DNA of 64,000 nt from Hyphomicrobiales bacterium (GCA_016713235.1 JADJPN010000001.1:760308-824307), one strand, 5' to 3'; shown: positions 18,852 through 29,829, numbered from the stretch's first letter. Numbers and translations are program-made. The notes: generated by a model from the letters alone, not told the origin.

Positions 18852-20200
18852 CTACTTACCTGACGATGAAGATTTGCGGCGCAGGCGGCTTGCGAAGAAG
18901 CCGTCGCAGCCCGAAAGCCGCGGATCGGCATGGGTAAAATGGAAGGAAGCGTGCGGAGCTCGCCTGTTGCGGTGAGGGCGCGCGAATCACCGGCTTCGTC
19001 CGGAGCGATGGCGACGCGCTCGAGATCTGCATATCTCATAAGTAAATTTTCGATCTGCGCCGCGCCTTCTTCGGGTTCGAGCGAGCACGTCGAATAGACC
19101 AAGAGACCGCCCGGCTTCAGCAGTCTGACGGCGTTGTCGAGCAGACGCGCTTGCAGTTTCGTTACCTGCGCCAGGTCTTCCGGCTGTTTCTGCCAGAGAA
19201 TGTCGGGGTGGCGCCGGATGGTGCCGGTTGCCGAGCATGGCGCGTCCAGAAGAATGGCGTCGAACGGTTCGGCTTCCCACTCGGCGGCATCGGCAACGAC
19301 GACTTCGGCATTCAGTTTGGTGCGGTCGAGATTTTGCCGAAGGCGTTTCAGCCGCGATACGGAACGATCGACGGCCGTCACCTGCGCGCCGGCATTGGCA
19401 AGCTGCAAGGGTTTGCCTCCGGGTGCCGCGCAAAGATCGGCGACGCGAAGTCCACTGATATTCCCGAGCAGCCGCGCCGGAATCGAGGCGGCGGCATCCT
19501 GCACCCACCATTGCCCTTCGTCGTAACCGGGCAGTTGCATGATCGCGCCTTTGCCGGTGACGCGGACGCTGCCGGTGGGGAGCACGATGCCTTCAAGCGT
19601 TTGCGCGAGCGCTTCGGGATTTTCCTTCGATGTGATGTCGAGCGGCGGCTCGATCCGGTGCGCGAGACAAATCGCACGGAGCGTCTCGTCGCCGTAAGCG
19701 GCGCGCCAGCGTTCGCGCATCCATTCGGCGGTGTCGGTTTCCGGCGGCAGCCCTTCCAGAATGGCCTGGCCTTGTGCGACCGTCTTGCGCAGCACCGCGT
19801 TGACGAGGCCCGCGTAGCGCTTGTTGCGGATTTCGTTCGCGAGATCGACCGAGAGATCGACGGCTGCGTGATTGGCAACTTCGAGCAGGAGAATCTGCGC
19901 GGCGGCGGAGAGCAGGATCGCGTGCACCCGCACGTCGTCCGGCCAGCCTTCGTTCAGGAAGGTTTCGAGCACGGCTTGCAGAGTGCCCGCGCGGCGCAGC
20001 GAAGTCGCGACAATCATGCGCGCAAGCGCGCGGTCGCGTTCTTCGAGCGAACGAAACTGCTTGCCGGTTTCGCCGTGCTCGAAAACGTCTTCGAGCGCCC
20101 GGCGGCCGTGCAGGATCGCGAGCAGGGCATCCGCAGCAAAGCGCCGGGCGGTGAGGCCCGGCGCGACTTCTTTAATTTGTTTCTGCTGGCGTTTTGCCAT
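18852..20200 (-). CDS. rsmB: 16S rRNA m5C967 methyltransferase RsmB, 3' frameshift
   Basis: An N-terminal NusB-like RNA-binding domain (residues 10-150) precedes a SAM-dependent methyltransferase domain. The SAM motif is DLCAAPGGKP (255-264). The two catalytic cysteines are Cys322 in DAPCSATGT and Cys372 in YSTCSLEPEE. After TLPSILP (residue 423) the frame runs off into unrelated sequence and then the heparinase gene. Adding one base at the GGG of 18932-18934 yields the normal ending HADPRLSGCDGFFASRLRRK and a stop at 18852, about 449 residues in all. The apparent 1053-residue fusion is therefore an artefact of a one-base loss. Confidence 0.9.
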
Positions 20201-20238
20201 TTAACCCCATGGACCGCGTGGTCGCGCTTTCGGTCCAG

Positions 20239-21126
20239 TTACACCCGGGCGCGTGCAGCGGAAGGGGCAGTGCGCGGCGAGGCGCCCATTTCGCCCGCGA
20301 TCTCCTGCAGCTGCGCAATCCGGTTTTCGACCGCCGGATGGGTCGAGAACAGGTTGTCCATGCGCGCGCCCGAGAGCGGGTTGATGATGAACATATGCGC
20401 GGTCGCGGGATTACGTTCGGCGGTTTCGTTCTCGATTACATGTGCCGCGCCGGAAATTTTGTTGAGCGCGGAAGCGAGCGCCATCGGCTGGCCGGAGATT
20501 TCCGCGCCAAGGCGGTCCGCCGAATATTCGCGCGTGCGCGAGATCGCCATCTGCACGATCATGGCGGCGAGCGGCGCCAGAATCATCATCGCAATGGTGC
20601 CGATCATGCCGATGCCGTTGTTATTGCGGTTGCCGCCGAACATCATGCCGAAATTGGTAAGCATCGAGATCGCGCCGGCGAAGGTCGCGGTGATCGTCAT
20701 GATCAGCGTGTCACGGTTCTTGATGTGCGCAAGCTCGTGCGCCATGACGCCCGCGATCTCGTCGCGGTTCAGCATCTGCATGAGGCCGGTGGTGGCGGCA
20801 ACGGCCGCGTTCTCAGGATTGCGGCCGGTCGCAAACGCGTTCGGCTGCGGGTTGTCCATGAGATAGACCTTCGGCATCGGCAGGCCCGCGCGCTGCGACA
20901 GTTCGCGGACCATTTGAAAAAGCTCAGGCGCGGTGCGCTCGTCGACTTCCTGCGCGCCGTTCATCGACAAGACCATCTTGTCGGAATTCCAGTAGCTGAA
21001 GATGTTCATGCCGGCGGCGACGACGAGCGCGATCAGCATGCCCTGCTGGCCGCCGATCAAGGCGCCGATGCCCATGAAGAGCGCGGTCATGCCGGCCAGC
21101 AAAATCGCGGTTTTCATGTAGTTCAT
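20239..21126 (-). CDS. htpX: Membrane metalloprotease HtpX
   Basis: 295-residue M48 zinc protease of the inner membrane that degrades misfolded membrane proteins. Two N-terminal membrane segments (residues 5-45) precede the zinc motif HELAH at 130-134. The third ligand is likely the glutamate in SRTREYSADRLGAE. Two further hydrophobic segments lie between. The C-terminus has STHPAVENRIAQLQ, usual for the family. It lies 38 bp upstream of rsmB, and the htpX-rsmB-purH order is conserved in Rhizobiales. Confidence 0.95.
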   Translation of the reverse strand: MNYMKTAILLAGMTALFMGIGALIGGQQGMLIALVVAAGMNIFSYWNSDKMVLSMNGAQEVDERTAPELFQMVRELSQRAGLPMPKVYLMDNPQPNAFATGRNPENAAVAATTGLMQMLNRDEIAGVMAHELAHIKNRDTLIMTITATFAGAISMLTNFGMMFGGNRNNNGIGMIGTIAMMILAPLAAMIVQMAISRTREYSADRLGAEISGQPMALASALNKISGAAHVIENETAERNPATAHMFIINPLSGARMDNLFSTHPAVENRIAQLQEIAGEMGASPRTAPSAARARV

Positions 21127-21259
21127 GGAAAGATCATCCCTTCTGGCGCGAAAGCGCCGCCTTCACCTGCAAAAACAATGGGGTGCCCGAACCCCTGCCG
21201 CAAGAGGTGGTTTTGCCGGGTATCTTGACCTGCGGCGACAAGGAATGTTCCTGAAGATC

Positions 21260-21439
21260 ATGACCGAAAAGAAGCCGCTCTCAGACGCCGCCAAACGCGC
21301 GCTTGCCGAAGCCGAAGCCCGCCGTGCCGAGATCGACGCGGCGGCGGCGAAGCTGCCGCTGGAAAAAGGCGCGAAGCGCGAGAAAGAACCCTCGCGCTAC
21401 GGCGACTGGGAGAAGAAAGGCATCGCTAGCGACTTCTAG
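21260..21439 (+). CDS. DUF1674 protein, SDH assembly factor 4-like
   Basis: 59-residue protein with the family signature RYGDWEKKGIASDF at its C-terminus and a lysine/glutamate-rich helix before it (AAKRALAEAEARRAEIDAAAAK). Mitochondrial SDHAF4/Sdh8 binds flavinylated SdhA and protects it before complex II assembly; the bacterial version probably does the same. The ATG at 21260 gives the normal length, and an open frame extends upstream to 21125. Its stop shares CTAG (21436-21439) with the convergent L,D-transpeptidase gene. Confidence 0.88.
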   Translation: MTEKKPLSDAAKRALAEAEARRAEIDAAAAKLPLEKGAKREKEPSRYGDWEKKGIASDF

Positions 21440-21933
21440 CGCGTGACGATCACCGGCGTGCCGACGCGCACGCGCTCGTAAAGATCGACGATGTCTTCGT
21501 TGTACATCCGGAAGCAGCCGTAAGACGCGAAGCGTCCGACCGAGTTCGGGCGGTTGGTGCCGTGGATCGCATACTCGCCGCCGGTCAGCGTGAGCGCGCG
21601 CACGCCCATCGGGTTGTCCGGCGCGCCGCCTTCGTAGACCCTGCGCATATGCGGATGATCGCGGCGCACTTCCGGCGGCGGCGACCAGGCCGGGTTCACG
21701 TATTTTCCGTCGATGTGGCGCGTGCCGAACCACTGCATGCCGCGCTTGGCGACCGCGACGCGATAGCGGAGCGCGCGGTTATTCCCGAGCGTGAGGTAGA
21801 GCGCGCGTTCGCTGGTCGAGATGATGATCATGCCCGCGGGCGCATCGTCGAAGGCCACGACTTCCCGGGCCTGTGCCGCGAATACGAGGCCGAACAGGAA
21901 AACCAGAACCAGGGTGAGCTTGAGCTTCTGCAT
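21436..21933 (-). CDS. L,D-transpeptidase (YkuD family)
   Basis: 165-residue exported enzyme. The signal peptide is LKLTLVLVFLFGLVFAAQA, and the YkuD domain runs from about residue 34 to the end. The catalytic motif is HGTNRPNSVGRFASYGCFRM, with His124 and Cys140, matching HGT..P...G...SxGCxR. It forms or remodels 3-3 crosslinks or attaches proteins to peptidoglycan. It has no substrate-binding LysM domain. A second, less similar L,D-transpeptidase lies at 25860. Confidence 0.92.
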   Translation of the reverse strand: MQKLKLTLVLVFLFGLVFAAQAREVVAFDDAPAGMIIISTSERALYLTLGNNRALRYRVAVAKRGMQWFGTRHIDGKYVNPAWSPPPEVRRDHPHMRRVYEGGAPDNPMGVRALTLTGGEYAIHGTNRPNSVGRFASYGCFRMYNEDIVDLYERVRVGTPVIVTR

Positions 21934-22033
21934 GGCTACTTCTGTAGCTTCGAAGCGGCCGGCGCGGTGGAAATTAACCTTTTATCGTAAATCGTTTTCG
22001 GGCCGGCTAAAGGGCCGCAATTGAGGGGCCTGA

Positions 22034-22075
22034 AAAGGCGATGGCCGGGTCACGCACGTTGTGCGGCCCGGCCAT
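22034..22075 (-). terminator. Rho-independent terminator of acsA
   Basis: A hairpin with 9-bp arms ATGGCCGGG (22041-22049) and CCCGGCCAT (22067-22075) encloses a second 5-bp stem CGCAC/GTGCG. Read on the minus strand it is followed by GCC and four Ts. It lies 30 bases beyond the acsA stop. Confidence 0.75.
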
Positions 22076-22104
22076 GAGGTTGCTATGAATTTTTCGACGG
22101 ACTT

Positions 22105-24057
<1,953 letters not shown>

Positions 24058-24084
24058 CAATTCCTCCCTTAATCCCCACGCGAG

Positions 24085-24099
24085 CGGGCTTAAAGCCCG
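24085..24099. promoter_or_regulatory. Palindrome upstream of acsA, possible operator
   Basis: Perfect 7-bp arms CGGGCTT and AAGCCCG around a central A, 28-42 bases ahead of the acsA start codon. The one-base centre rules out a hairpin, which suggests a protein-binding site. No regulator can be named from the sequence. Confidence 0.3.
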
Positions 24100-24113
24100 T
24101 CTCCTGTTGTTTG

Positions 24114-24161
24114 GAGCATGATCTTTTCCGAAAACCGGTATCCACTTTTCGGGATCATGCT
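24114..24161. repeat. Dispersed palindromic repeat, copy 3 (best conserved)
   Basis: Perfect 10-bp outer arms GAGCATGATC and GATCATGCTC, with inner CCGAAAA and TTTTCGG. This is the reference copy of the family. It sits in the divergent space between acsA and the DUF2059 gene and is the only copy not touching a stop codon. Confidence 0.85.
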
Positions 24162-24289
24162 CTGGTTGGCCGCATTATGCGCCGGGCGGAACCGGCGCTT
24201 CAAGGCGCGCGGGTTCCGACTTTGGTCGGCGGTCTGCTGAAAAGCCCGCGGATCGGCTAGAGTTCGGGGCGTCAGCAGGGGTCGTTTCC

Positions 24290-24780
24290 ATGCATTTCAA
24301 GTCTTGGTTTTTTGCCGCCGTTCTCAGCGTATTTGCCGCCATTCCCGCGCAATCGCAGCAGTCTTCACCGGAGGCGGTCGCGGCCGCCAAAGCGCTTCTG
24401 GTGACCATGCGCGCGGCCGATCAGTTCAAGGCGATCCTGCCGCTTCTTATGCAGCAGCTAAAGCCCGCGATTGCGCAGGGACGTCCCGAAGTTGCCGCTG
24501 AATACGACAAACTCGTACCGATCATGATCGTCCGCGCCACGGGTAAACTGGACAAGCTGGTGGCTGCGACTGCCGAGCTATACGCCATGCATTTCTCCGC
24601 CGCCGAGCTTCGCGAACTCGCGAAATTCTACGAGACCGCCGCCGGAAAGAAATTTCTCGAAAAATGCCTGAAATCACGCGGCAAAGCCTCATGATCGGAA
24701 ACAGGATCGGCCAGGAAGTAGCGCTCGAATTGCAGCAGGAAATGACGAACGAGCTGCGCAACCGCGGCCACAAGCTCTAG
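24290..24780 (+). CDS. DUF2059 protein, 3' frameshift
   Basis: Small exported protein with a signal peptide (FFAAVLSVFAAIPAQSQ) and the DUF2059 helical domain (AELYAMHFSAAELRELAKFYETAAGKKFL). Function unknown. At the A-run 24660-24664 the frame is lost and stops at 24694. One more A restores the family-typical LEKMPEITRQSLMIGNR and a tail ending in RNRGHKL, with a stop at 24778-24780. The corrected length is about 163 residues. The true stop overlaps the convergent methyltransferase stop as CTAG. Confidence 0.82.
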
Positions 24781-25469
24781 CCAAGCGTCCACACTTTGGT
24801 GCGCTTGATCTCCGCGTCTTCCAGATCGCGGAGCACCGGCACTTCGTATTCGGCAAGCATGATCATGCAGTCTTTGGGCAGATACGAACGGCCGGGATCG
24901 CCGACCAGCACATTTGCTCCTTGCGCCTTCATGCGCCGGAGGAATGAAAGCGCGCGGGCCGCCGTGTCGCGCTCGTAAAAGATGTCGCCGGCGAGCACGG
25001 TGCCGAACGGTTCGAGCGCGGTTTGCGGATCGAGCCGGTCGATGGTTTCCATATCCAGCACGACGCCGTTCGCTTCCGTGTTCAGCTTCATGGCCGGCAT
25101 TGCGAACCGATCGATGTCGTTTGCTACGACATGCGAAGCGCCCGCTTTGCTCGCGGCGATCGCGACCAGCCCGGAGCCGCTCGCCAGATCGAGCACGCGC
25201 TTGCCGCGCACGCGTTCGGGATGATCGAGGATATAGCGCGCGAGTGCCTGACCGCCGGCCCAGGCAAAGGCCCAGAACGGCGGCGGCAATCCCATCTCGC
25301 CGAGTTCTTCTTCGGTCTTCTGCCAGAGCGGGACCGCTTCGTCGGCAACAAAGAGCGAAATTTCCGGAACGTGCGGGACCGGACGAAGGCGCGTATTGCC
25401 GCGAATGAAATCTTCCGCGTTCGAAAGCTTCAGGCTTTCACGCCGCCCATCTTGCAGACCGCTTTCCAT
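24777..25469 (-). CDS. Class I SAM methyltransferase, ETF-beta lysine MT-like
   Basis: 230-residue methyltransferase. The SAM motif is VLDLASGSGLVAIAASKAGA, followed by the acidic ligand in VVANDID and the post-motif AGDIFYERDTA. This pattern fits the METTL20-like family, whose alphaproteobacterial members trimethylate lysines of the electron-transfer flavoprotein beta subunit; older annotation calls them nicotinamide N-methyltransferase-like. The N-terminal PEISLFVADEAVPLWQKTEEELG is typical of Rhizobiales members. The ATG at 25469 overlaps the end of the EVE-domain gene by 40 bases, which suggests coupling. Substrate is inferred only. Confidence 0.78.
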   Translation of the reverse strand: MESGLQDGRRESLKLSNAEDFIRGNTRLRPVPHVPEISLFVADEAVPLWQKTEEELGEMGLPPPFWAFAWAGGQALARYILDHPERVRGKRVLDLASGSGLVAIAASKAGASHVVANDIDRFAMPAMKLNTEANGVVLDMETIDRLDPQTALEPFGTVLAGDIFYERDTAARALSFLRRMKAQGANVLVGDPGRSYLPKDCMIMLAEYEVPVLRDLEDAEIKRTKVWTLG

Positions 25470-25849
25470 TCGGCGTCGGTAACAGGCTGCACGGACAAGC
25501 GCGAGAGTTTTATCAGCGCCATGTTCTTGAGTTGCGCGGTTACTTTAACCTGCGCAAGCGTGACCGGCGTTCTCAGCGGTTCTTTCGCTTTCACATCGAC
25601 CGCGACGAACTTTTCGGTCTTGTCGGTCGGATCGAGGTAATGCTCTTTGATGACTTCGGCGATGCCGACGATCTCTTTGCCCTCATTGGAATGATAGAAG
25701 AAGCAAAGCTCGCCCTTCTTCATGCGCATCAGATTGAGCTTGGCTGCGTGGTTGCGGACGCCGGTCCAGGCCGTGCCCTTCGCGCCCGCCTTCACCTGCT
25801 CGTCCCACGACCAGGTATCGGGCTCGCTCTTGATCAACCAGTACGCCAT
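25430..25849 (-). CDS. EVE domain protein
   Basis: 139-residue EVE (PUA-like, formerly DUF55) protein. The start MAYWLIKSEPDTWSWDEQV and the later WTGVRNHAAKLNLMRMKKGELCFFYHS are diagnostic. Human THYN1 is the closest named relative. EVE folds read modified bases in DNA or RNA, and some sit next to restriction systems; here the context is housekeeping only. It is downstream of an L,D-transpeptidase gene by 10 bp and overlaps the methyltransferase gene. Confidence 0.93.
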   Translation of the reverse strand: MAYWLIKSEPDTWSWDEQVKAGAKGTAWTGVRNHAAKLNLMRMKKGELCFFYHSNEGKEIVGIAEVIKEHYLDPTDKTEKFVAVDVKAKEPLRTPVTLAQVKVTAQLKNMALIKLSRLSVQPVTDAEWKAVCKMGGVKA

Positions 25850-25859
25850 CGCCTTTTTC

Positions 25860-26408
25860 CTAAGGTCTGATTTCCACCGTGGTGTTCAGATCGACGAGAC
25901 GCCAGATTTCCTCGATCTCGCTATTCGTTACCGCAATACAGCCGTCGGTCCAATCTCGCAGGAGATGATATGAACCGATCCAGCCCAGCCCGTTTCGCAA
26001 GCCGTGGATCATGATGTCGCCGCCGGCGGATATATTGCGCGCTTGTGCTTTGGTCTGGTCAGCGGCGTCCGGATAAGAAATGCGCAGCGACAAGTGATAG
26101 CTGCTGCGTCTGTTCTTGAAGTCGATGAAGTAATTTCCTTCCGGCGTTCGCCCGTCTCCTTCCTGTGTCTTGTGTCCGACAGGATCGCGGCCGAGCGAAG
26201 CTTGATAGGATTTCAGAACGTAGCCTTCGCGCAGGAGCGTCAGGCGGCGTTCCGACTTCTCGATCAGGATTTTATCCGCGCGCTCGTCCACAGGCGCCAG
26301 CGCGGGAAGGGTGCGCGATAATTTCAGGAAATCGGCGCCGATCACCAGCACGCTTGTGCTGACAGCGAGCAGAACGACGAAACAGAGATAGATGCGAGCG
26401 CGTTTCAT
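25860..26408 (-). CDS. L,D-transpeptidase family protein (membrane-anchored)
   Basis: 182 residues. An N-terminal membrane anchor or signal (YLCFVVLLAVSTSVLVIGA) precedes a YkuD domain with the motif HGLRNGLGWIGSYHLLRDWT followed by DGCIAVTNSEI, giving catalytic His135 and Cys157. The DWTDGCIAV form belongs to the YafK/ErfK-like branch. Likely role is peptidoglycan crosslinking or hydrolysis of a lipoprotein link. It lies within the tsaD-gpsA-YciI strand. Confidence 0.9.
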   Translation of the reverse strand: MKRARIYLCFVVLLAVSTSVLVIGADFLKLSRTLPALAPVDERADKILIEKSERRLTLLREGYVLKSYQASLGRDPVGHKTQEGDGRTPEGNYFIDFKNRRSSYHLSLRISYPDAADQTKAQARNISAGGDIMIHGLRNGLGWIGSYHLLRDWTDGCIAVTNSEIEEIWRLVDLNTTVEIRP

Positions 26409-26445
26409 CCACGGCTGACTAGCTCCGTCAGCCGCCAGACGCCAA

Positions 26446-26733
26446 TCAACTCGGCGTGCCGATGACCCAGCGCCAGGGGCGCACTTCGACCTTTATGAAC
26501 AGGCTGGCTTTCTTATACGGGTCTTCGGCGAGGACCGCGTCGGCGGCTGCGCGGTTCGGTACATCGAGGATCAGCATGGAGCCGATCATGGTTTCTCCGT
26601 CGTCGTCCAAAAGCGGGCCGCAGGTGCGAATGGTCTTGGTATGCTTGCGAAGATAATCGAGATGGGCGGCGCGATTGGAGAGCCGCAATTCAAGGCTATT
26701 CGGCTTATCAAGACAGATCGCAACAAAATGCAT
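26446..26733 (-). CDS. YciI-like protein
   Basis: 95-residue protein of the YciI family, a dimeric ferredoxin-like fold. Visible are MHFVAICLDKPNSLELR, the histidine in AAHLDYLRKH and the DPYKKASLFIKVEVRPWRWVIG ending. Family enzymatic activity is unproven apart from a chlorohydrolase relative. The gpsA-YciI neighbourhood is conserved in Rhizobiales. It is 79 bp behind gpsA and 37 bp ahead of the L,D-transpeptidase gene. Confidence 0.92.
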   Translation of the reverse strand: MHFVAICLDKPNSLELRLSNRAAHLDYLRKHTKTIRTCGPLLDDDGETMIGSMLILDVPNRAAADAVLAEDPYKKASLFIKVEVRPWRWVIGTPS

Positions 26734-26812
26734 TTGAAATAAAACCTCGCAGGGCGAAGGGCCCTCATTATTACCCTAAATAATTCGCCAGCGCGTTAAC
26801 GAAGCGCCAGCT

Positions 26813-27793
26813 TCAATCTTCCTGCCGCAGTGGGCGAGAAAGCAGCCCGGCAATCGCCGCGTCGACGTTCATCTTGCCGGAAAGAACCGCAGCGATGGCT
26901 TCCGCGATTGGCATTTCCACGTTCATCGCCCGCGCCGCCTCGACCAGAACGGGGGCGGTATGAACACCTTCGGTCAACTTCTTTCCGTGAACGTTAACGG
27001 AACCGTGATCGCCCAGTAAAACGCCGAATGCGTAATTGCGCGATTGTGGAGAAGAACAGGTCAGAATCAGGTCGCCGAGGCCTGAGAGGCCGGTGAGCGT
27101 TTCAGGTTTCGCCCCGTGCGCACGCGCAAAGCGCACGAGCTCCGCGAAGCCGCGTGTCGTCAGCGCGGCTTGGGCGCTCGCGCCGAGTTTTCTACCCGCG
27201 ACAATGCCTGCGGCAATGGCGAGTACGTTTTTCGCGGCGCCGCCGATTTCTACGCCCCGCACGTCGTTCGAGTGATAGAGGCGGAACGTTTTTGAACTGA
27301 GTGCATTCGCAAGATCCAGCGCGAGCGTTTCATCGCGCGCCGCGAGCGTGACCGCGGTCGGCAGACCGGCAGCGACATCTGCCGCGAAGCTGGGTCCCGA
27401 CAGAATTGCGGGCCGGGCACCGGGCAGAACTTCCTCGATGACCTCGGTGACAAATTTCTTGGAGCCGATCTCGATGCCTTTCGCGCAGGCGATTGCCGGC
27501 GTACCGCTGCGTAATACAGGCGCGAGCAGTGTTGCGGTTTCGCGTAACGACTGCGTCGGCGTCACCAGCAGGATCGCGTCCGTGCCGGCGACGCGCGAAA
27601 GATCGGTGGTCGGCGTTACCTTGTCGTCGAGTTTAATGCCCGGAAGATATTTGTCGTTGCTGCGCGATCTGTTCAGCGCGTCGATCAGCGCGGGGTCGCG
27701 GCCGTGCAGCACGACGTCACGGCCCGCTTTTGCCGCCGCGTTGGCAAGGGCGGTACCCCATGCGCCCGCGCCGATGACGCCGATACGCTTCAT
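26813..27793 (-). CDS. gpsA: Glycerol-3-phosphate dehydrogenase [NAD(P)+]
   Basis: Makes sn-glycerol 3-phosphate for phospholipid synthesis from dihydroxyacetone phosphate. 326 residues. The nucleotide motif is GVIGAGAWGTALA (residues 4-16). The active-site lysine is likely in the GGAAKNVLAIAAGIVAG stretch, and LTGLSGLGDLILTCSSPQSRNYAFG is family-specific. The start ATG overlaps the tsaD stop as ATGA, so translation is probably coupled. An upstream extension to 27916 lies inside tsaD and is not used. Confidence 0.96.
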   Translation of the reverse strand: MKRIGVIGAGAWGTALANAAAKAGRDVVLHGRDPALIDALNRSRSNDKYLPGIKLDDKVTPTTDLSRVAGTDAILLVTPTQSLRETATLLAPVLRSGTPAIACAKGIEIGSKKFVTEVIEEVLPGARPAILSGPSFAADVAAGLPTAVTLAARDETLALDLANALSSKTFRLYHSNDVRGVEIGGAAKNVLAIAAGIVAGRKLGASAQAALTTRGFAELVRFARAHGAKPETLTGLSGLGDLILTCSSPQSRNYAFGVLLGDHGSVNVHGKKLTEGVHTAPVLVEAARAMNVEMPIAEAIAAVLSGKMNVDAAIAGLLSRPLRQED

Positions 27794-28833
27794 GCCGTCT
27801 GCTTTTCTTCCGCTAGCGGCCAGCGTGCTTTGGGTGCGAAGTCGAGGGTGTCTTCCATGCCGCGGGCAAGGCGTTCGGCGGCGGCCCATGCGATCATCGC
27901 GCCATTGTCCGTGCAAAGCGCCTGCGGTGGAATGATCAGCGGCGTATCCAGCCGCGCAGTTTCAGACTCGAGCACTTCGCGGATTGCCTGGTTGGCGGCG
28001 ACGCCACCGGCGACGACGAATGCAGTCGGCTTGTTAATCGTGTCACGCAACATCCTGAGCGCCACGCGGGTGCGGTCGGCAATCACGTCGAGCACGGCGG
28101 CCTGAAAGCTCGCGCAGAGATCGTTGACGTCCTGCTCCGAAAGTGGCGCGATCGCTTCTGCTTCGATACGGAGCGCGGTCTTCAGTCCGGAGAGGGAGAA
28201 ATCCGGCTCGGGGCGGCCGAACATGGGGCGCGGCAATTCGAAACGCTCCGGGTCGCCTTGGCGTGCGTGCGCTTCGACCGCGGGCCCGCCGGGATAACCA
28301 AGGCCCAGCATTTTGCCGGCCTTGTCGAAAGCTTCGCCGATCGCGTCATCCACGGTGCCGCCGATCTTCCGGTAGCGGCCGATATCTTCCACGAGCACGA
28401 GCTGGGTGTGACCGCCAGACGCGAGCAGCAAGAGATAGGGAAAGTCGACCCGTCCGACCAGCCGCACGCTCAACGCATGGGCTTCGAGATGATTGACCGC
28501 GACGAATTTTTTCTTGGTCGCGAGTGCAATGGCCTTGGCCTGTGTCAGGCCTACAATGACGCCGCCGATCAGGCCGGGGCCGGCGGCAGCGGCAATGGCA
28601 TCGCAATCCGACAGCCGCGTCCGCGCGGCGGTCAGCGCCTCGCCGATGACCTGGTCGAGCACGTCGACATGGGCGCGCGCCGCGATCTCCGGAACCACGC
28701 CGCCGAATTCCTTGTGCTCGGCGATCTGCGAATAGACGACGTTGGAGCGGATATCGCTGAATCCGTCCACGCCGCGATAGACGACAGCGGCCGCGGTTTC
28801 ATCGCAGGTGGTTTCGATGCCAAGGACAAGCAT
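27790..28833 (-). CDS. tsaD: tRNA t6A37 threonylcarbamoyltransferase TsaD
   Basis: Transfers threonylcarbamoyl to adenosine 37 of ANN-decoding tRNAs. 347 residues, ASKHA fold. The start MLVLGIETTCDETAAAVV is canonical, the iron-binding motif is HLEAH with His115 and His119, and YLLLLASGGHTQLV and AGGVAANQAIRE follow. The 28833 ATG is chosen because upstream sequence does not match the family. It is divergent from hemC across 78 bp. Confidence 0.96.
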   Translation of the reverse strand: MLVLGIETTCDETAAAVVYRGVDGFSDIRSNVVYSQIAEHKEFGGVVPEIAARAHVDVLDQVIGEALTAARTRLSDCDAIAAAAGPGLIGGVIVGLTQAKAIALATKKKFVAVNHLEAHALSVRLVGRVDFPYLLLLASGGHTQLVLVEDIGRYRKIGGTVDDAIGEAFDKAGKMLGLGYPGGPAVEAHARQGDPERFELPRPMFGRPEPDFSLSGLKTALRIEAEAIAPLSEQDVNDLCASFQAAVLDVIADRTRVALRMLRDTINKPTAFVVAGGVAANQAIREVLESETARLDTPLIIPPQALCTDNGAMIAWAAAERLARGMEDTLDFAPKARWPLAEEKQTA

Positions 28834-28911
28834 GAGGCGGCAAATAGCAGGATTTCGTGAGCCCGCCCATAGTGCTATTCCGCTCGGTAAAGAAGCGAGA
28901 AAGCAGCAGCG

Positions 28912-29829
28912 ATGACAAAGCTCCGGATCGGAACGCGCGGCAGCCCGCTGGCATTGGCGCAGGCGACAGCGGTGCGCGCTGCGCTCGGCAAGGCCCACCG
29001 CATCGCTGCCGATGACATCGAGATCGTGGCGCTGAAGACGACCGGCGACATGGAGCGCGAGCGCTCGTTCGCGGAGTCGGGCGGCAAAGGCATCTTCACC
29101 AAAGAGATCGACGAGGCGCTGTTGTCGGGGCAGGTGGATCTTGCCGTGCATTCGGCCAAAGACGTGCAGACGATTTTGCCGGAGGGGCTCGTGATCGCGG
29201 CGGCGCCGCCACGCGCCGATCCGCGCGACGCATTCCTGAGCACAAAGGCAAAGTCGCTGGAAACGCTACCGCGCGGCGCGAAACTCGGCACGGCTTCCGT
29301 GCGGCGGCAGGCGCTCGCGCTCCGGCTTCGTCCCGATCTGCAAATCTCCCTGCTGCGCGGCAACGTGCAGACGCGCATGGACAAGATGAAAGCGGGCGAG
29401 TGCGATGCCACCATCCTCGCTTACGCGGGATTGCAGCGGCTCGGGCTGACTGCCCATGCGACGCAAGTACTCGACCCGATGCGGTATCCGCCTGCGGTGG
29501 CACAAGGCATCATCGCGATCGAAGCACGAAGCGATGACCGGAAAACGAAAGCACTGCTTTCAGCGATCACGCATGCGGAAAGCTTCGCGGCGCTCGTCAC
29601 CGAGCGCGCATTTTTGCTGGCGCTGGATGGTTCCTGCCGCGCGCCGATCGCGGGTCACGCCAAGATCGAGCGCGGGCGGCTGCGTTTTGTCGGCCTCGTC
29701 ATTACGCCGACCGGCCGCGACTTTGCCGGCGTTTCGCACGAGGGCAATATACGCGACGCGGAACGGATCGGCAGGGAAGCGGGCGAGTATCTTTTAGCGC
29801 GCGCGCCGGCCGGCGCGCTCACCGGGTAA
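28912..29829 (+). CDS. hemC: Porphobilinogen deaminase (hydroxymethylbilane synthase)
   Basis: Polymerizes four porphobilinogens into hydroxymethylbilane for heme. 305 residues. Visible are IGTRGSPLALAQA at the N-terminus, HSAKDVQT, the arginine-rich GTASVRRQAL and the dipyrromethane cofactor cysteine 242 in LDGSCRAPIAGHA. First gene of the hemC-hemD-Mic60-hemY cluster; hemD follows after 6 bp. Confidence 0.97.
   Translation: MTKLRIGTRGSPLALAQATAVRAALGKAHRIAADDIEIVALKTTGDMERERSFAESGGKGIFTKEIDEALLSGQVDLAVHSAKDVQTILPEGLVIAAAPPRADPRDAFLSTKAKSLETLPRGAKLGTASVRRQALALRLRPDLQISLLRGNVQTRMDKMKAGECDATILAYAGLQRLGLTAHATQVLDPMRYPPAVAQGIIAIEARSDDRKTKALLSAITHAESFAALVTERAFLLALDGSCRAPIAGHAKIERGRLRFVGLVITPTGRDFAGVSHEGNIRDAERIGREAGEYLLARAPAGALTG

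Noticed and set aside
25430..25849. Defence island around the EVE-domain gene
   Set aside because: All neighbours are housekeeping (tsaD, gpsA, YciI, L,D-transpeptidase); no nuclease, helicase or methylase of a restriction type.
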